NCBI GenBank assembly: GCA_037015955.1
Contig: CP143548.1
Coordinates: 2,501 to 66,500 of the forward strand
DNA from: Lachnospiraceae bacterium JLR.KK008
GTDB lineage: Bacteria > Bacillota > Clostridia > Lachnospirales > Lachnospiraceae
Reading direction: 5' to 3'
DNA: 64,000 bases
Both the position numbers and the translations under genes were made by a program. Shown here piece after piece: positions 28,947-36,916 of the stretch (position 1 is the stretch's first letter; each line of letters opens with the position of its first letter). Below the pieces are notes generated by a model that was not told the origin of the DNA, searched no databases, and saw only the letters and a program-made list of their open reading frames with translations.

Positions 28947-30512
28947 ATGTCTACAAAAGATGACAATCTGAATATTTCTTTTGAAAAATGCAAATCTAAA
29001 ACTGGTGTATTTCGGGATCCAATCCATGGATTGATTAATGTATATCCCTGGGAGCGAGTACTCATTGATACAAGGGAGTTCCAGAGGCTTCGTAAAATTC
29101 ACCAGTTGAGTATGACATATTTGGTTTATCACGGTGCTGAGCATACTAGGTTTGGACATAGCATTGGGACGATGCATATAGCTGGGCGGGTAATGGATCA
29201 ATTAAAAGGATTTCATCCGCTGAATAAATTGAATGATGAGGAATTTTTTGAAAAGAAAGCGTTAGTTCGTATGGCTGCCTTACTTCACGATATAGGGCAT
29301 GGCTGCTATTCACATGTAGGGGAAGGCGAAAGCAGTGTTTATCCGAAACTTGAAGATCCGATTAACGGTGAAATGGTTTCAGGGCATGAAGCATATACTC
29401 GATGTATTATCAAAAAGCGTCTTGCTTCGGTTATTGAATCTTTCTGGCCCAAAGAGCAATACCATATGGTAGAAGATATTCTTCTGATCCTCAGTCAAAG
29501 TACCAATGATCCTAAATACCGGTTTTTTGATGACATAATTAGTGGTCAATTAGATTGTGATAAAATGGATTATCTTCTGAGAGACAGCCATTATTGTGGA
29601 GTGGAGTATGGAACATATGATCTGGAAAAGCTGATTCATTCCATGCGAGTAGCAGAAATTGAGGGAAATCATGTATTGGCTATTGACCAAAGTGGCATTC
29701 AGGTTGTTGAAGAATTTGTTTTAGCTCGCTATTGGATGTTCATCCAGGTATATTTTCATAAGGATCGGCGATTGTTTGACTATTATTTGAGTTCTTTTAT
29801 AAAAGAATACTTGCTTCTTGAAGAAGATAAGACAGGACAATATCCAAATGACCTGGAGCAATATTTGAAGTTGGATGATAGTAAAATTGATTGTAAAATA
29901 AAGTACTATGCCGACTTGCATTCTGATATAACCACGAAGAGGATACATGATTTTGCAAACAGGCTTTTGTACAGAAAACATCACAAGGTTGTATTCAATC
30001 CGGCCTATGTGCATTATGACCAAAAGAGTGGTGATGAGCGGGAGGATTACAAGCGATTACATTTTGTTACGAAACATATTAAAAATTTTATAAAGGATGA
30101 TGATAATCTAAAAATTTTTGTTGATTTAGCAACGGGCTCCACAGCTAAACATATGTTTGAAATCAAATTCTATAATGATGAACAGAATCCCGATATGCAG
30201 TCTGAGGAGGAATCTTATAAACAGTTGCCAGCCATCCCAGTAGTCACAAAGCATGATGATGAAAAACGTCCTATTCAATATTACTCCTTTACACTACGTA
30301 GTATTTCTGACCTTAAGATTGGAATTTTGCGTATTTATGCAGAAGATGAGATTGCGGAAGAAACACGGGAAAGATGTCAGCAGCTATATTCTGATGAGTT
30401 TACAAGGCGTATGGATGAGATAAATAAAACGCAAGTAGAATTGGAAGCCACTCAACAGCGAGAAAAGAAGCTGAGAGTCAAGCTAAATGAAATGAGAGAA
30501 GAGATTAACTGA
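28947..30512 (+). CDS. SAMHD1/YwfO-like HD phosphohydrolase
   Basis: A 521-residue HD enzyme of the family of SAMHD1, B. subtilis YwfO and the E. faecalis dNTPase EF1143, which hydrolyse deoxynucleoside triphosphates. It shows VFRDPIHGLI, EFQRLRKIHQL, the first metal histidine in TRFGHSIGTMH (H71), H114-D115 in ALLHDIGHG and the last aspartate in SGQLDCDKMDYLLRD (about D205). All metal ligands are present, so it is probably active. The C-terminus ends in a charged coiled coil (EATQQREKKLRVKLNEMR). It starts 24 bases after the RelA/SpoT-like gene. The substrate may be dNTPs or the product of that neighbour. Confidence 0.87.
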   Translation: MSTKDDNLNISFEKCKSKTGVFRDPIHGLINVYPWERVLIDTREFQRLRKIHQLSMTYLVYHGAEHTRFGHSIGTMHIAGRVMDQLKGFHPLNKLNDEEFFEKKALVRMAALLHDIGHGCYSHVGEGESSVYPKLEDPINGEMVSGHEAYTRCIIKKRLASVIESFWPKEQYHMVEDILLILSQSTNDPKYRFFDDIISGQLDCDKMDYLLRDSHYCGVEYGTYDLEKLIHSMRVAEIEGNHVLAIDQSGIQVVEEFVLARYWMFIQVYFHKDRRLFDYYLSSFIKEYLLLEEDKTGQYPNDLEQYLKLDDSKIDCKIKYYADLHSDITTKRIHDFANRLLYRKHHKVVFNPAYVHYDQKSGDEREDYKRLHFVTKHIKNFIKDDDNLKIFVDLATGSTAKHMFEIKFYNDEQNPDMQSEEESYKQLPAIPVVTKHDDEKRPIQYYSFTLRSISDLKIGILRIYAEDEIAEETRERCQQLYSDEFTRRMDEINKTQVELEATQQREKKLRVKLNEMREEIN

Positions 30513-30609
30513 TCTTCTAATATATGACTTGTGCATATTAAAATTATAATAAAAAGTATTTACCTTGTTCCTTGATCAATGACAAAATACTACACTTAGG
30601 AGGTATCTT

Positions 30610-31146
30610 ATGGAATTACAATCATTTATGGTTCAGTTAGTGGACAAAAATGGTGGAAATGTTGCAGGACGTGTAAGGCTTCAAAAAATTATTTATTTTT
30701 GCAAGGCATTAGGTGCAGATATAGATCCAAATTATAAGCTTTATGTTTATGGCCCGTTTAGCCAACAGGTAGCTGATACTTTACAGGATTGTGTAATGGA
30801 AGATATTCTGGTAGAAAAGAATGGATTTATTCAAGAAGGAATTGAATTTGAGGATTGTTTGAAGTCTGCAACGAGCATGGAGGATTTATCCATGAAGATA
30901 CTTATCGATGTGTTGGAGCTTTGCGAGGCACTAAGTACCAGACAGTTAGAAATTGATGCAACTACGTTTTTTATTAACAGACAACAGAAGATTTTGTTTG
31001 GATGTGAAGATAAGCAGAATGTGATAGACAAAGTAATTCGTGCCAAGGGAAAGCGCTTTACGGAGGAGGAAATAACAGAATCTTATCAACGGGTGGTGCA
31101 GAATTGTTTTCCTTTGGTAGAAAAATATGCTGTTGCCAGGCAATGA
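30610..31146 (+). CDS. YwgA-like protein
   Basis: A 178-residue protein of the YwgA type, distantly like the Panacea/DUF4065 domain: GGNVAGRVRLQKIIYFCKAL, then YKLYVYGPFSQQVADTL near the N-terminus. Function is unknown. In B. subtilis ywgA lies beside ywfO (an HD protein), so this pairing is conserved. Panacea-domain proteins act as antitoxins of ToxSAS enzymes, which makes a neutralising or sensing role beside the RelA/SpoT-like protein plausible but unproven. AGGAGGTATCTT precedes ATG 30610, 97 bases after the HD gene. Confidence 0.72.
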   Translation: MELQSFMVQLVDKNGGNVAGRVRLQKIIYFCKALGADIDPNYKLYVYGPFSQQVADTLQDCVMEDILVEKNGFIQEGIEFEDCLKSATSMEDLSMKILIDVLELCEALSTRQLEIDATTFFINRQQKILFGCEDKQNVIDKVIRAKGKRFTEEEITESYQRVVQNCFPLVEKYAVARQ

Positions 31147-31285
31147 TGTAGTATTCATGCAAGATTAGCAAAAGGAAAAGTATTAGTTATTTTTTCATAG
31201 AAATTCATAAATATAATTTTTGAGATTATAAATGAGTAAAAATTATTTGAAAAGAGATCCTACTATTAAAATAATGAGCTATATT

Positions 31286-31770
31286 CAGGAATAAGTGACT
31301 GCCGAGTTGGAAAGGGAGTATCCCGGGTGTATCCGATATACAGATATTTTCTTGCCGTCGGTATTGGCAAATATTAATGCATCGATAAAAGAACAGTTTA
31401 TTATTTTTATTGATGAGTGGGACTGTCTGTTTCGGGAGGATAAAAATAATAAAAAACTTCAAAGAAAATATATTAACCTGCTGAGAGAATTATTTAAAGC
31501 CTTCTATCGGGAGCATTCTTAAAGCTGGCATATATCACGGGAATTTTGCCAATCAAGAAATATGGTACACAACCAGTAGCAAAGAACTTGGAAACTACTG
31601 GTCTTGAACAGAAACATACGAATCATTGAAACTGTATATTACAATGGATTTTCATGAATTAAGGCAGTTAATTGTGGACATGCTGAGCGGGCAATGGGTT
31701 TTCCGACATGGTTTTCTTTCCGAAATGTGCTTGCTGGAAACCAGCTTTGGTTTAGGAATTGAAATGTGAT
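31286..31770 (+). pseudogene. Decayed AAA-ATPase-like gene
   Basis: Remnants of the AAA-ATPase-like family that carries a C-terminal nuclease-like domain. One piece (31295-31522) reads LEREYPGCIRYTDIF and FIIFIDEWDCLFRED (Walker B) and KYINLLRELFKAFY, then stops. After a frame change comes LAYITGILPIKKYGTQPV (about 31528-31580), and after another break LKLYITMDFHELRQLIVDML (about 31630-31685). The P-loop part is lost. Such genes are abundant and mobile in gut Clostridia and Bacteroidetes; this copy is dead. The rest of 31147-31883 holds no other gene. Confidence 0.7.
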
Positions 31771-31811
31771 TTTAAAGAGTGATGGTGTTCAACATAAAAA
31801 TAATATGCCAT

Positions 31812-31840
31812 TTGACACAAAAATGTTCATAACGTATAAT
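31812..31840 (+). promoter_or_regulatory. Consensus sigma-A promoter of the lipoprotein gene
   Basis: TTGACA at 31812-31817, a 17-base spacer and TATAAT at 31835-31840, both hexamers exact. The leader to ATG 31884 is about 37 bases and contains AGGAGGAAAC. Confidence 0.85.
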
Positions 31841-31883
31841 AATAGGTGCGGCACAAAAGAATAAGACATCAGGAGGAAACGTT

Positions 31884-32393
31884 ATGAAAAAGTGGAAATT
31901 GTTAGTTGTTGTAGGAGCTATGGTGTTGGGCTGTGCAGGCTGTGGGGCTCAGGAAGCGGAGGTGAACAATCTGCCGGAAGAAGCAGTGGAGGAAGTTGCT
32001 GTAGAAGAGACCGGTGAGGAAAGCGGACAGGCAGAGAGCGAAGCAGAAGAGAAAAATGAAAACTTTAATGACTTGGAGGAGCAAGGAGACAGTGGCGAGA
32101 TCGCGGCATTTGCGGAAGAAATTCAGGCAGCAGTCTCCAATCAGGACATGGAAGCGCTTGCCGGTCTGTGCAGTTATCCGGTGGCCGTAAATGGGGACGT
32201 TGTTGAGGATAAGGACGCCTTTATGAAACTGGGAGCGGATGTGATTTTTACTGAGGACAGATGCGCGACGATCGCGGCGGTCGATGTGCAGGCATTGGAA
32301 GAGACGATGGCCGGTGTCGTCATGGGAGATGCTACCCCGAATATTATTTTCAAGTCTGTTGACGGAACGTTAGGGATAACGGGGATTAATTAA
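31884..32393 (+). CDS. Small lipoprotein, function unknown
   Basis: A 169-residue secreted lipoprotein. The signal peptide ends at the lipobox GCAGC (cysteine 20), followed by an acidic linker (EEAVEEVAVEETGEESG) and a compact domain of about 100 residues (FAEEIQAAVSNQDMEALAGL, SYPVAVNGDVVEDKDAFMKL, IIFKSVDGTLGITGIN). The domain looks like the NTF2-like or cystatin-like folds common in clostridial lipoproteins, but I cannot assign a family. It stands alone with its own consensus promoter and terminator. Confidence 0.8.
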   Translation: MKKWKLLVVVGAMVLGCAGCGAQEAEVNNLPEEAVEEVAVEETGEESGQAESEAEEKNENFNDLEEQGDSGEIAAFAEEIQAAVSNQDMEALAGLCSYPVAVNGDVVEDKDAFMKLGADVIFTEDRCATIAAVDVQALEETMAGVVMGDATPNIIFKSVDGTLGITGIN

Positions 32394-32430
32394 GAGTAGA
32401 GACATTTTTTATGGAATACATGTTTAAAGG

Positions 32431-32460
32431 CGGAGAGCTTTCGGGCTCTTCGTTTTTTTA
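32431..32460 (+). terminator. Intrinsic terminator of the lipoprotein gene
   Basis: GGAGAGC and GCTCTTC arms form a seven-pair hairpin with a short TTTCG-containing loop, followed by GTTTTTTT. It lies 38 bases after the stop codon and separates this gene from the CRISPR region. Confidence 0.82.
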
Positions 32461-32630
32461 TATTATAATTTTTATTTAACACGAATTGCCGACAGATAAG
32501 TATATAGAAAAATGGTTTCATTGGAGATATATCAAAGATTAAGCGAAAAATAATAACATAAAAACTTATATTTTAAAAATATTGACAAAATAAAATATAT
32601 AATGTTAAAAATTGAAAGGAAGGAAGAAAT

Positions 32631-33611
32631 ATGAACTATAAAAGTATCATAGAAAATTTTATTAAAGAATATCCGGATTATAAAAGTGATGTTGCGAATT
32701 TTGAGGAATATCTGGAAACGTATTGGGGCAACTCATTGTCTGGAGATTCTTTTCGCATCTTATTAAAAGGCATCGATGTAGAGTTTATACTAAAAAGCTT
32801 AATTTATAATGTTGAAGAAGTAAGAAGAATTAAAAGTAAAACAAAGGCAAAGCGTTATTCGACTGTTATTGGCCAGCTATTCAATTACATTCGAAAGACA
32901 ACAGACATTGTAAATCCTGAATTGTATGACGCGATTTCATATAATAGATTACGGGAAAACTCTTATATGAAACAAATGATGTCTTACATTTTGAAGTGTG
33001 ACATGCTGGCGGGAATTGTAGAGCAGGAAGCTTTATCGTCGGATCAGATAGAGAAAATTATAAAGTGGACAGATGAGCAACTTGATGGACAAGATTGGAT
33101 TGATGAAACAAAATTTAAAAAAGCAATGGCAGCTATTGGCATTAAAATGATGACGGCATATGGGCTTACATACCGTGAACTGAGAAAAATAAAATGGAGT
33201 GATTGTGATAGTATATATGGATTTGTTACGGTAAATGGATTTGAACTTAGACTGCCGCCTAAATTGGCAATACAATTAGGCAGAATGGAAAGATTCGTTT
33301 TAGAAAGAAAAATAGTCACCAAGAAAGACTCGTTGTTTGTTAATTGTTCAGGGGAACCATGGGCTGATGTAACATCGTATTCTGGAATCCCAGATTATCT
33401 TGGCGCTTTGATTGATGTTACCAGTGTGACGAGCATTATAAAATACGGAATAGGACAGCTTCTAAAGGCTGGATTAAGCGATTCTGTTATCAAAGAAATA
33501 ACAGGAGCAAGCGACAAAATCATTCAAAATTGTTTGGTTCATGAAGACTGTGAACTGAAAAGAATCGTTAACAATAAAATAGCCATGGCAGAATTCTATT
33601 ATGAGCTCTAA
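32631..33611 (+). CDS. Catalytically dead tyrosine-recombinase-fold protein (MrpR-like)
   Basis: A 326-residue protein laid out like a tyrosine recombinase: helical N-terminal half, then a catalytic-domain-like part with MMTAYGLTYRELRKIKWSDCD at 173-193 and SIIKYGIGQLLKAGLSDSVI near the end. By alignment every active-site residue is lost: the first Arg position is T180, the His and Arg of the HxxR box are about T267 and I270, the LGH histidine is alanine, and the tyrosine region reads QNCLVH. Length and decay match MrpR (YopR), the SP-beta lytic repressor that binds DNA through this fold. It lies 54 bases before cas3 in the same direction, so it may regulate or be read with the cas genes. AAAGGAAGGAAGAAAT precedes ATG 32631. 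Confidence 0.65.
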   Translation: MNYKSIIENFIKEYPDYKSDVANFEEYLETYWGNSLSGDSFRILLKGIDVEFILKSLIYNVEEVRRIKSKTKAKRYSTVIGQLFNYIRKTTDIVNPELYDAISYNRLRENSYMKQMMSYILKCDMLAGIVEQEALSSDQIEKIIKWTDEQLDGQDWIDETKFKKAMAAIGIKMMTAYGLTYRELRKIKWSDCDSIYGFVTVNGFELRLPPKLAIQLGRMERFVLERKIVTKKDSLFVNCSGEPWADVTSYSGIPDYLGALIDVTSVTSIIKYGIGQLLKAGLSDSVIKEITGASDKIIQNCLVHEDCELKRIVNNKIAMAEFYYEL

Positions 33612-33665
33612 TGGGTAATCTATAAAATTGGAATGAGAATGATTAAACGAAAGAGGGTAGATTTC

Positions 33666-36110
33666 ATGATCGCGCATATTTCAAACGATAGACTTGAGAG
33701 AAAAGAATCGGTGGCGGAACATACCGAAAAAACGACCTATTTGTGCAGGGAAAAGGGCAGGCGGTGCGGGATTTCCCATGTTATGTCATTGTGTGGTATC
33801 TTTCATGATCTGGGAAAGAATAAGCAGGCGTTTGCGGATTATATACAGGCCGATGACAGGACAAGGCGTAAGCTGAAGGGGATGGTCGCACACGCTTCGG
33901 CAGGCGCAAAATATCTGTATGATATGTATCACGGCCTTTCCGGCAATGTGAGATTCATGGTGGAAATGATTTCCTATGCGATTGCAGCGCACCATGGATT
34001 GTTTGATTGTGTGAATAATGAAAATATCGATTTATTTTCGAAGAAATTACAGATAGTCGAAGACTATGGGGAGGCATGTGACAACGCGGGTCGGGACTAT
34101 TTGCATGAATATGAGGTTGATAAAATATTCACAAACGCGTCGACTGAATTTGATATGGTCTGGAAGCGGATCAGGGAACTTTATACAAGACTGACGCCGT
34201 TATTGTCAGGCAGATATGGTCAAAAGGCCAATAAGATGTTATCTGACTGTAAATATTTTATGCTTGCATGTATGCAGCGGCTTATACTGTCGATTCTGAT
34301 CGACTCTGACTGGGAGGCGACCTCAGATTTCATGGCTGGCATTGATACACTGTCGAAAGGACGAGGGACTGATACCGGAGAAATCTTTGGGACAGCGCTC
34401 AGAAATTTTGACGTTTATATGCAGGACAAGCTACAGGCAGCCGCAGCTTCGCAGCTTACGGACCGGGAACGGGAGATCATCGATGCCAGAAATGTGTTGC
34501 AGGATGCGTGCAGGCAGTTTGCCGGACATCCTGCCGGCATCTATTGTCTGCCCATTCCTACAGGCGGTGGTAAAACGCTCAGCGGTCTCGCCTATGCGCT
34601 GGAATATTGCAGATTACATCCGGAAACGGAGCGGATTATCTATGTATCGCCTTATATCAGTATTACGGAGCAGAATGCGCAGGTATTCCGTGAGGCGATC
34701 GGCAACGAATCGTGGATACTGGAGCATCATTCATCGGTAGTCAGAAGGGATGATAACGAAAGCGGAGAGAGTAAGCAGGAGGATTACCGGCGTGAAAAGC
34801 TTTCCAGGTATGATATAAACTGGGAAGACCCCTTCATCTGTACGACATTTGTCCAGTTTATGAATACACTTTTTTCAGATGAGAAGGTTTCGATACGGCG
34901 GATGCACCGTCTGGTCAATGCTGTTGTGATTATTGATGAAGTGCAGTCGATGCCGCTGAAATGTGTACATACATTTAACTATATGATTAACTTTTTACAT
35001 GCGGTCTGCCATACCAATATTGTTTTATGCACAGCAACACAGCCAACACTGGAAGAGGCGGAGTGCCCGCTCTGTTACAGCGTACCAAAATATATGATCA
35101 CGGACAGAATGGGCTGGTTTCACAGGTTTGAGCGGGTGAAAATCAATACGCCGGTAAGAAACCAAAAATATACATTGGAGAGTCTGGGAACAGAAATTAT
35201 GGAACGAACGTCAGAATATCATTCAATCCTTGTTGTCTTAAATACAAAGTCCGCGGTCAGAACATTGTATGATATACTGAAAGAGAAAAAGCTCCGTGTC
35301 GAATATCTGACGACAAACTTATGCGCGCAGCACAGAAGTGACAAAATCCGTTCGATCAAAGAGGCGCTTGAGGACAGGCAGGAAAGGATTATAGTCGTCA
35401 GCACCAATCTGATCGAGGCAGGTGTGGATCTGTCGTTTGCCTGCGTCTATCGGTCGATGGCAGGCCTGGACAGCCTGGCACAGACAGCCGGACGGTGTAA
35501 CAGGAATGGAGAGCTGGCTCAGGGCGTGATACATCTGATTACACTGGAAGGCGAGCACACCGGGAATATGGTGGACCTGCAGAGAGGTATCGGGGCGGCG
35601 GAGAGTGTCATATATCAATATGAAAAAACTGAAAAGAAGGACAGCCTGCTTACACCTGTATGGATGGATGAATACTACAGACGTATCTATGAAAGTGCGG
35701 CAGACAGCATGAATTTTCCGGTCACAGATCTGGATACCAATATTGTGGAACTTTTGTCAGAGGGATTTGAGCTGCAGGAGAAGAAGAACTATATGAATCA
35801 GGCGTATCAAACGGCGGGAAAGGCATACAGGGTTATTGATGACAGGTCTTTTGGCGTGATCGTACCTTATAAAGATGGAGAACGGATTATCGAGTCTATC
35901 CGCAATACATCTGATATGGCAGAGATAAAAACATATATCCGACAGGCACAGCGCTACACGGTAAACCTCAGGGAAAATCAGTGGAAAAATTACAATGGGC
36001 TGATAGAGCCGGTGAGTGATCAGATAGCGGGACTTTATATGGTAGCTGCTCCCGGAGCCTATCATCCTGACTGTGGGATCACATCCGAATGGGAGACGCT
36101 GATCATTTAG
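33666..36110 (+). CDS. cas3: CRISPR-associated helicase/nuclease Cas3 (type I-C)
   Basis: Degrades target DNA after Cascade binding. The 814 residues have an N-terminal HD nuclease (VAEHTEKTTYL, CGIFHDLGKNKQAF, VAHASAGAKYL, IAAHHGLFD) and a superfamily 2 helicase: Walker A PIPTGGGKTLSG, IIDEVQSMP box, CTATQPTLEE, and motif VI QTAGRCNRNG. ATG 33666 has AGAGGGTAGATTTC upstream; the earlier ATGs of the frame lack a site. First gene of a cas3-cas5-cas8c-cas7-cas4-cas1-cas2 order, which defines type I-C. Confidence 0.95.
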   Translation: MIAHISNDRLERKESVAEHTEKTTYLCREKGRRCGISHVMSLCGIFHDLGKNKQAFADYIQADDRTRRKLKGMVAHASAGAKYLYDMYHGLSGNVRFMVEMISYAIAAHHGLFDCVNNENIDLFSKKLQIVEDYGEACDNAGRDYLHEYEVDKIFTNASTEFDMVWKRIRELYTRLTPLLSGRYGQKANKMLSDCKYFMLACMQRLILSILIDSDWEATSDFMAGIDTLSKGRGTDTGEIFGTALRNFDVYMQDKLQAAAASQLTDREREIIDARNVLQDACRQFAGHPAGIYCLPIPTGGGKTLSGLAYALEYCRLHPETERIIYVSPYISITEQNAQVFREAIGNESWILEHHSSVVRRDDNESGESKQEDYRREKLSRYDINWEDPFICTTFVQFMNTLFSDEKVSIRRMHRLVNAVVIIDEVQSMPLKCVHTFNYMINFLHAVCHTNIVLCTATQPTLEEAECPLCYSVPKYMITDRMGWFHRFERVKINTPVRNQKYTLESLGTEIMERTSEYHSILVVLNTKSAVRTLYDILKEKKLRVEYLTTNLCAQHRSDKIRSIKEALEDRQERIIVVSTNLIEAGVDLSFACVYRSMAGLDSLAQTAGRCNRNGELAQGVIHLITLEGEHTGNMVDLQRGIGAAESVIYQYEKTEKKDSLLTPVWMDEYYRRIYESAADSMNFPVTDLDTNIVELLSEGFELQEKKNYMNQAYQTAGKAYRVIDDRSFGVIVPYKDGERIIESIRNTSDMAEIKTYIRQAQRYTVNLRENQWKNYNGLIEPVSDQIAGLYMVAAPGAYHPDCGITSEWETLII

Positions 36111-36160
36111 CTTTGATCGATTATTTTTGTAAATACAAAATGAGAAAGGACAGGTGAGAG

Positions 36161-36916
36161 ATGGACAAGCCGAATATCATTGAATACAAGGTATCGGGCA
36201 GATACGCACTATTTACAGATCCTCTGTCAAAGACAGGTGGAGAAAAGTGCAGCTATCAGATACCGACCTATCAGGCACTAAAGGGAATCACGGAATCCAT
36301 ATACTGGAAACCGACAATTACATGGGTGATTGATGCCTGCCGTGTGATCAAACCGATACGGACGGAGTCAAAGGGAATCAGGCCGATCCGATACAGCGGT
36401 GGGAACGATCTGTCATACTATACCTACTTGTCTGATGTGGAATATCAGGTGAGAGCGCATTTTGAATGGAATGAGAACAGAGAAGACCTGGCGCATGACC
36501 GGAATGAAAATAAGCACTTCGACATTGCGAAACGGATGATAGAGCGGGGAGGAAGAAGAGATGTATTCCTGGGGGCAAGGGAGTGCCAGGGGTATGTGGA
36601 ACCGTGCACGTTTGGTGAGGGAGAGAGCGCGTACTGTGGCAGGAACCTGTCATTCGGTATTATGGTACATGGCATTACTTATCCGGGTGAGGCTGTCCGG
36701 GAAGAAGAAAAGGGAAAAATGACGGTACGTCTCTGGAATGTGCAGATGAAAGACGGAATGATCTGTTTTCCATGTCCGGAACAGTGTGAGATCAGGCATA
36801 TCCTGAGGGATGCCAAGCAGAAGCAGTTTGTGCCGGGTAAAAATTTCAGAGGATTGCAGGAGTTTGAAGGAGGTGATTTGTTTGGCGTGGTTGAAGACTC
36901 TGGCAGAGACATATGA
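36161..36916 (+). CDS. cas5c: CRISPR-associated protein Cas5 (Cas5c/Cas5d)
   Basis: In type I-C this Cas5 replaces Cas6 as the endoribonuclease that cuts the precursor crRNA in the repeat, and it then caps the 5' handle in Cascade. The 251-residue RAMP protein shows [39 protein letters not shown], the [12 protein letters not shown] region and the glycine-rich end [16 protein letters not shown]. The gene end overlaps the cas8c start by 35 bases. ATG 36161 follows AGGACAGGTGAGAG. Confidence 0.93.
   Translation: MDKPNIIEYKVSGRYALFTDPLSKTGGEKCSYQIPTYQALKGITESIYWKPTITWVIDACRVIKPIRTESKGIRPIRYSGGNDLSYYTYLSDVEYQVRAHFEWNENREDLAHDRNENKHFDIAKRMIERGGRRDVFLGARECQGYVEPCTFGEGESAYCGRNLSFGIMVHGITYPGEAVREEEKGKMTVRLWNVQMKDGMICFPCPEQCEIRHILRDAKQKQFVPGKNFRGLQEFEGGDLFGVVEDSGRDI

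Noticed and set aside
32582-32603. TTGACA and TATAAT before the MrpR-like gene as a promoter
   Set aside because: Spacer is only about 10 bases, too short for sigma-A; a different -35 or -10 would be needed.
36810-36881. Longer cas8c reading from 36810
   Set aside because: The extra part lies inside cas5 without a ribosome site; TTG 36882 has AAGGAGG at the right distance.
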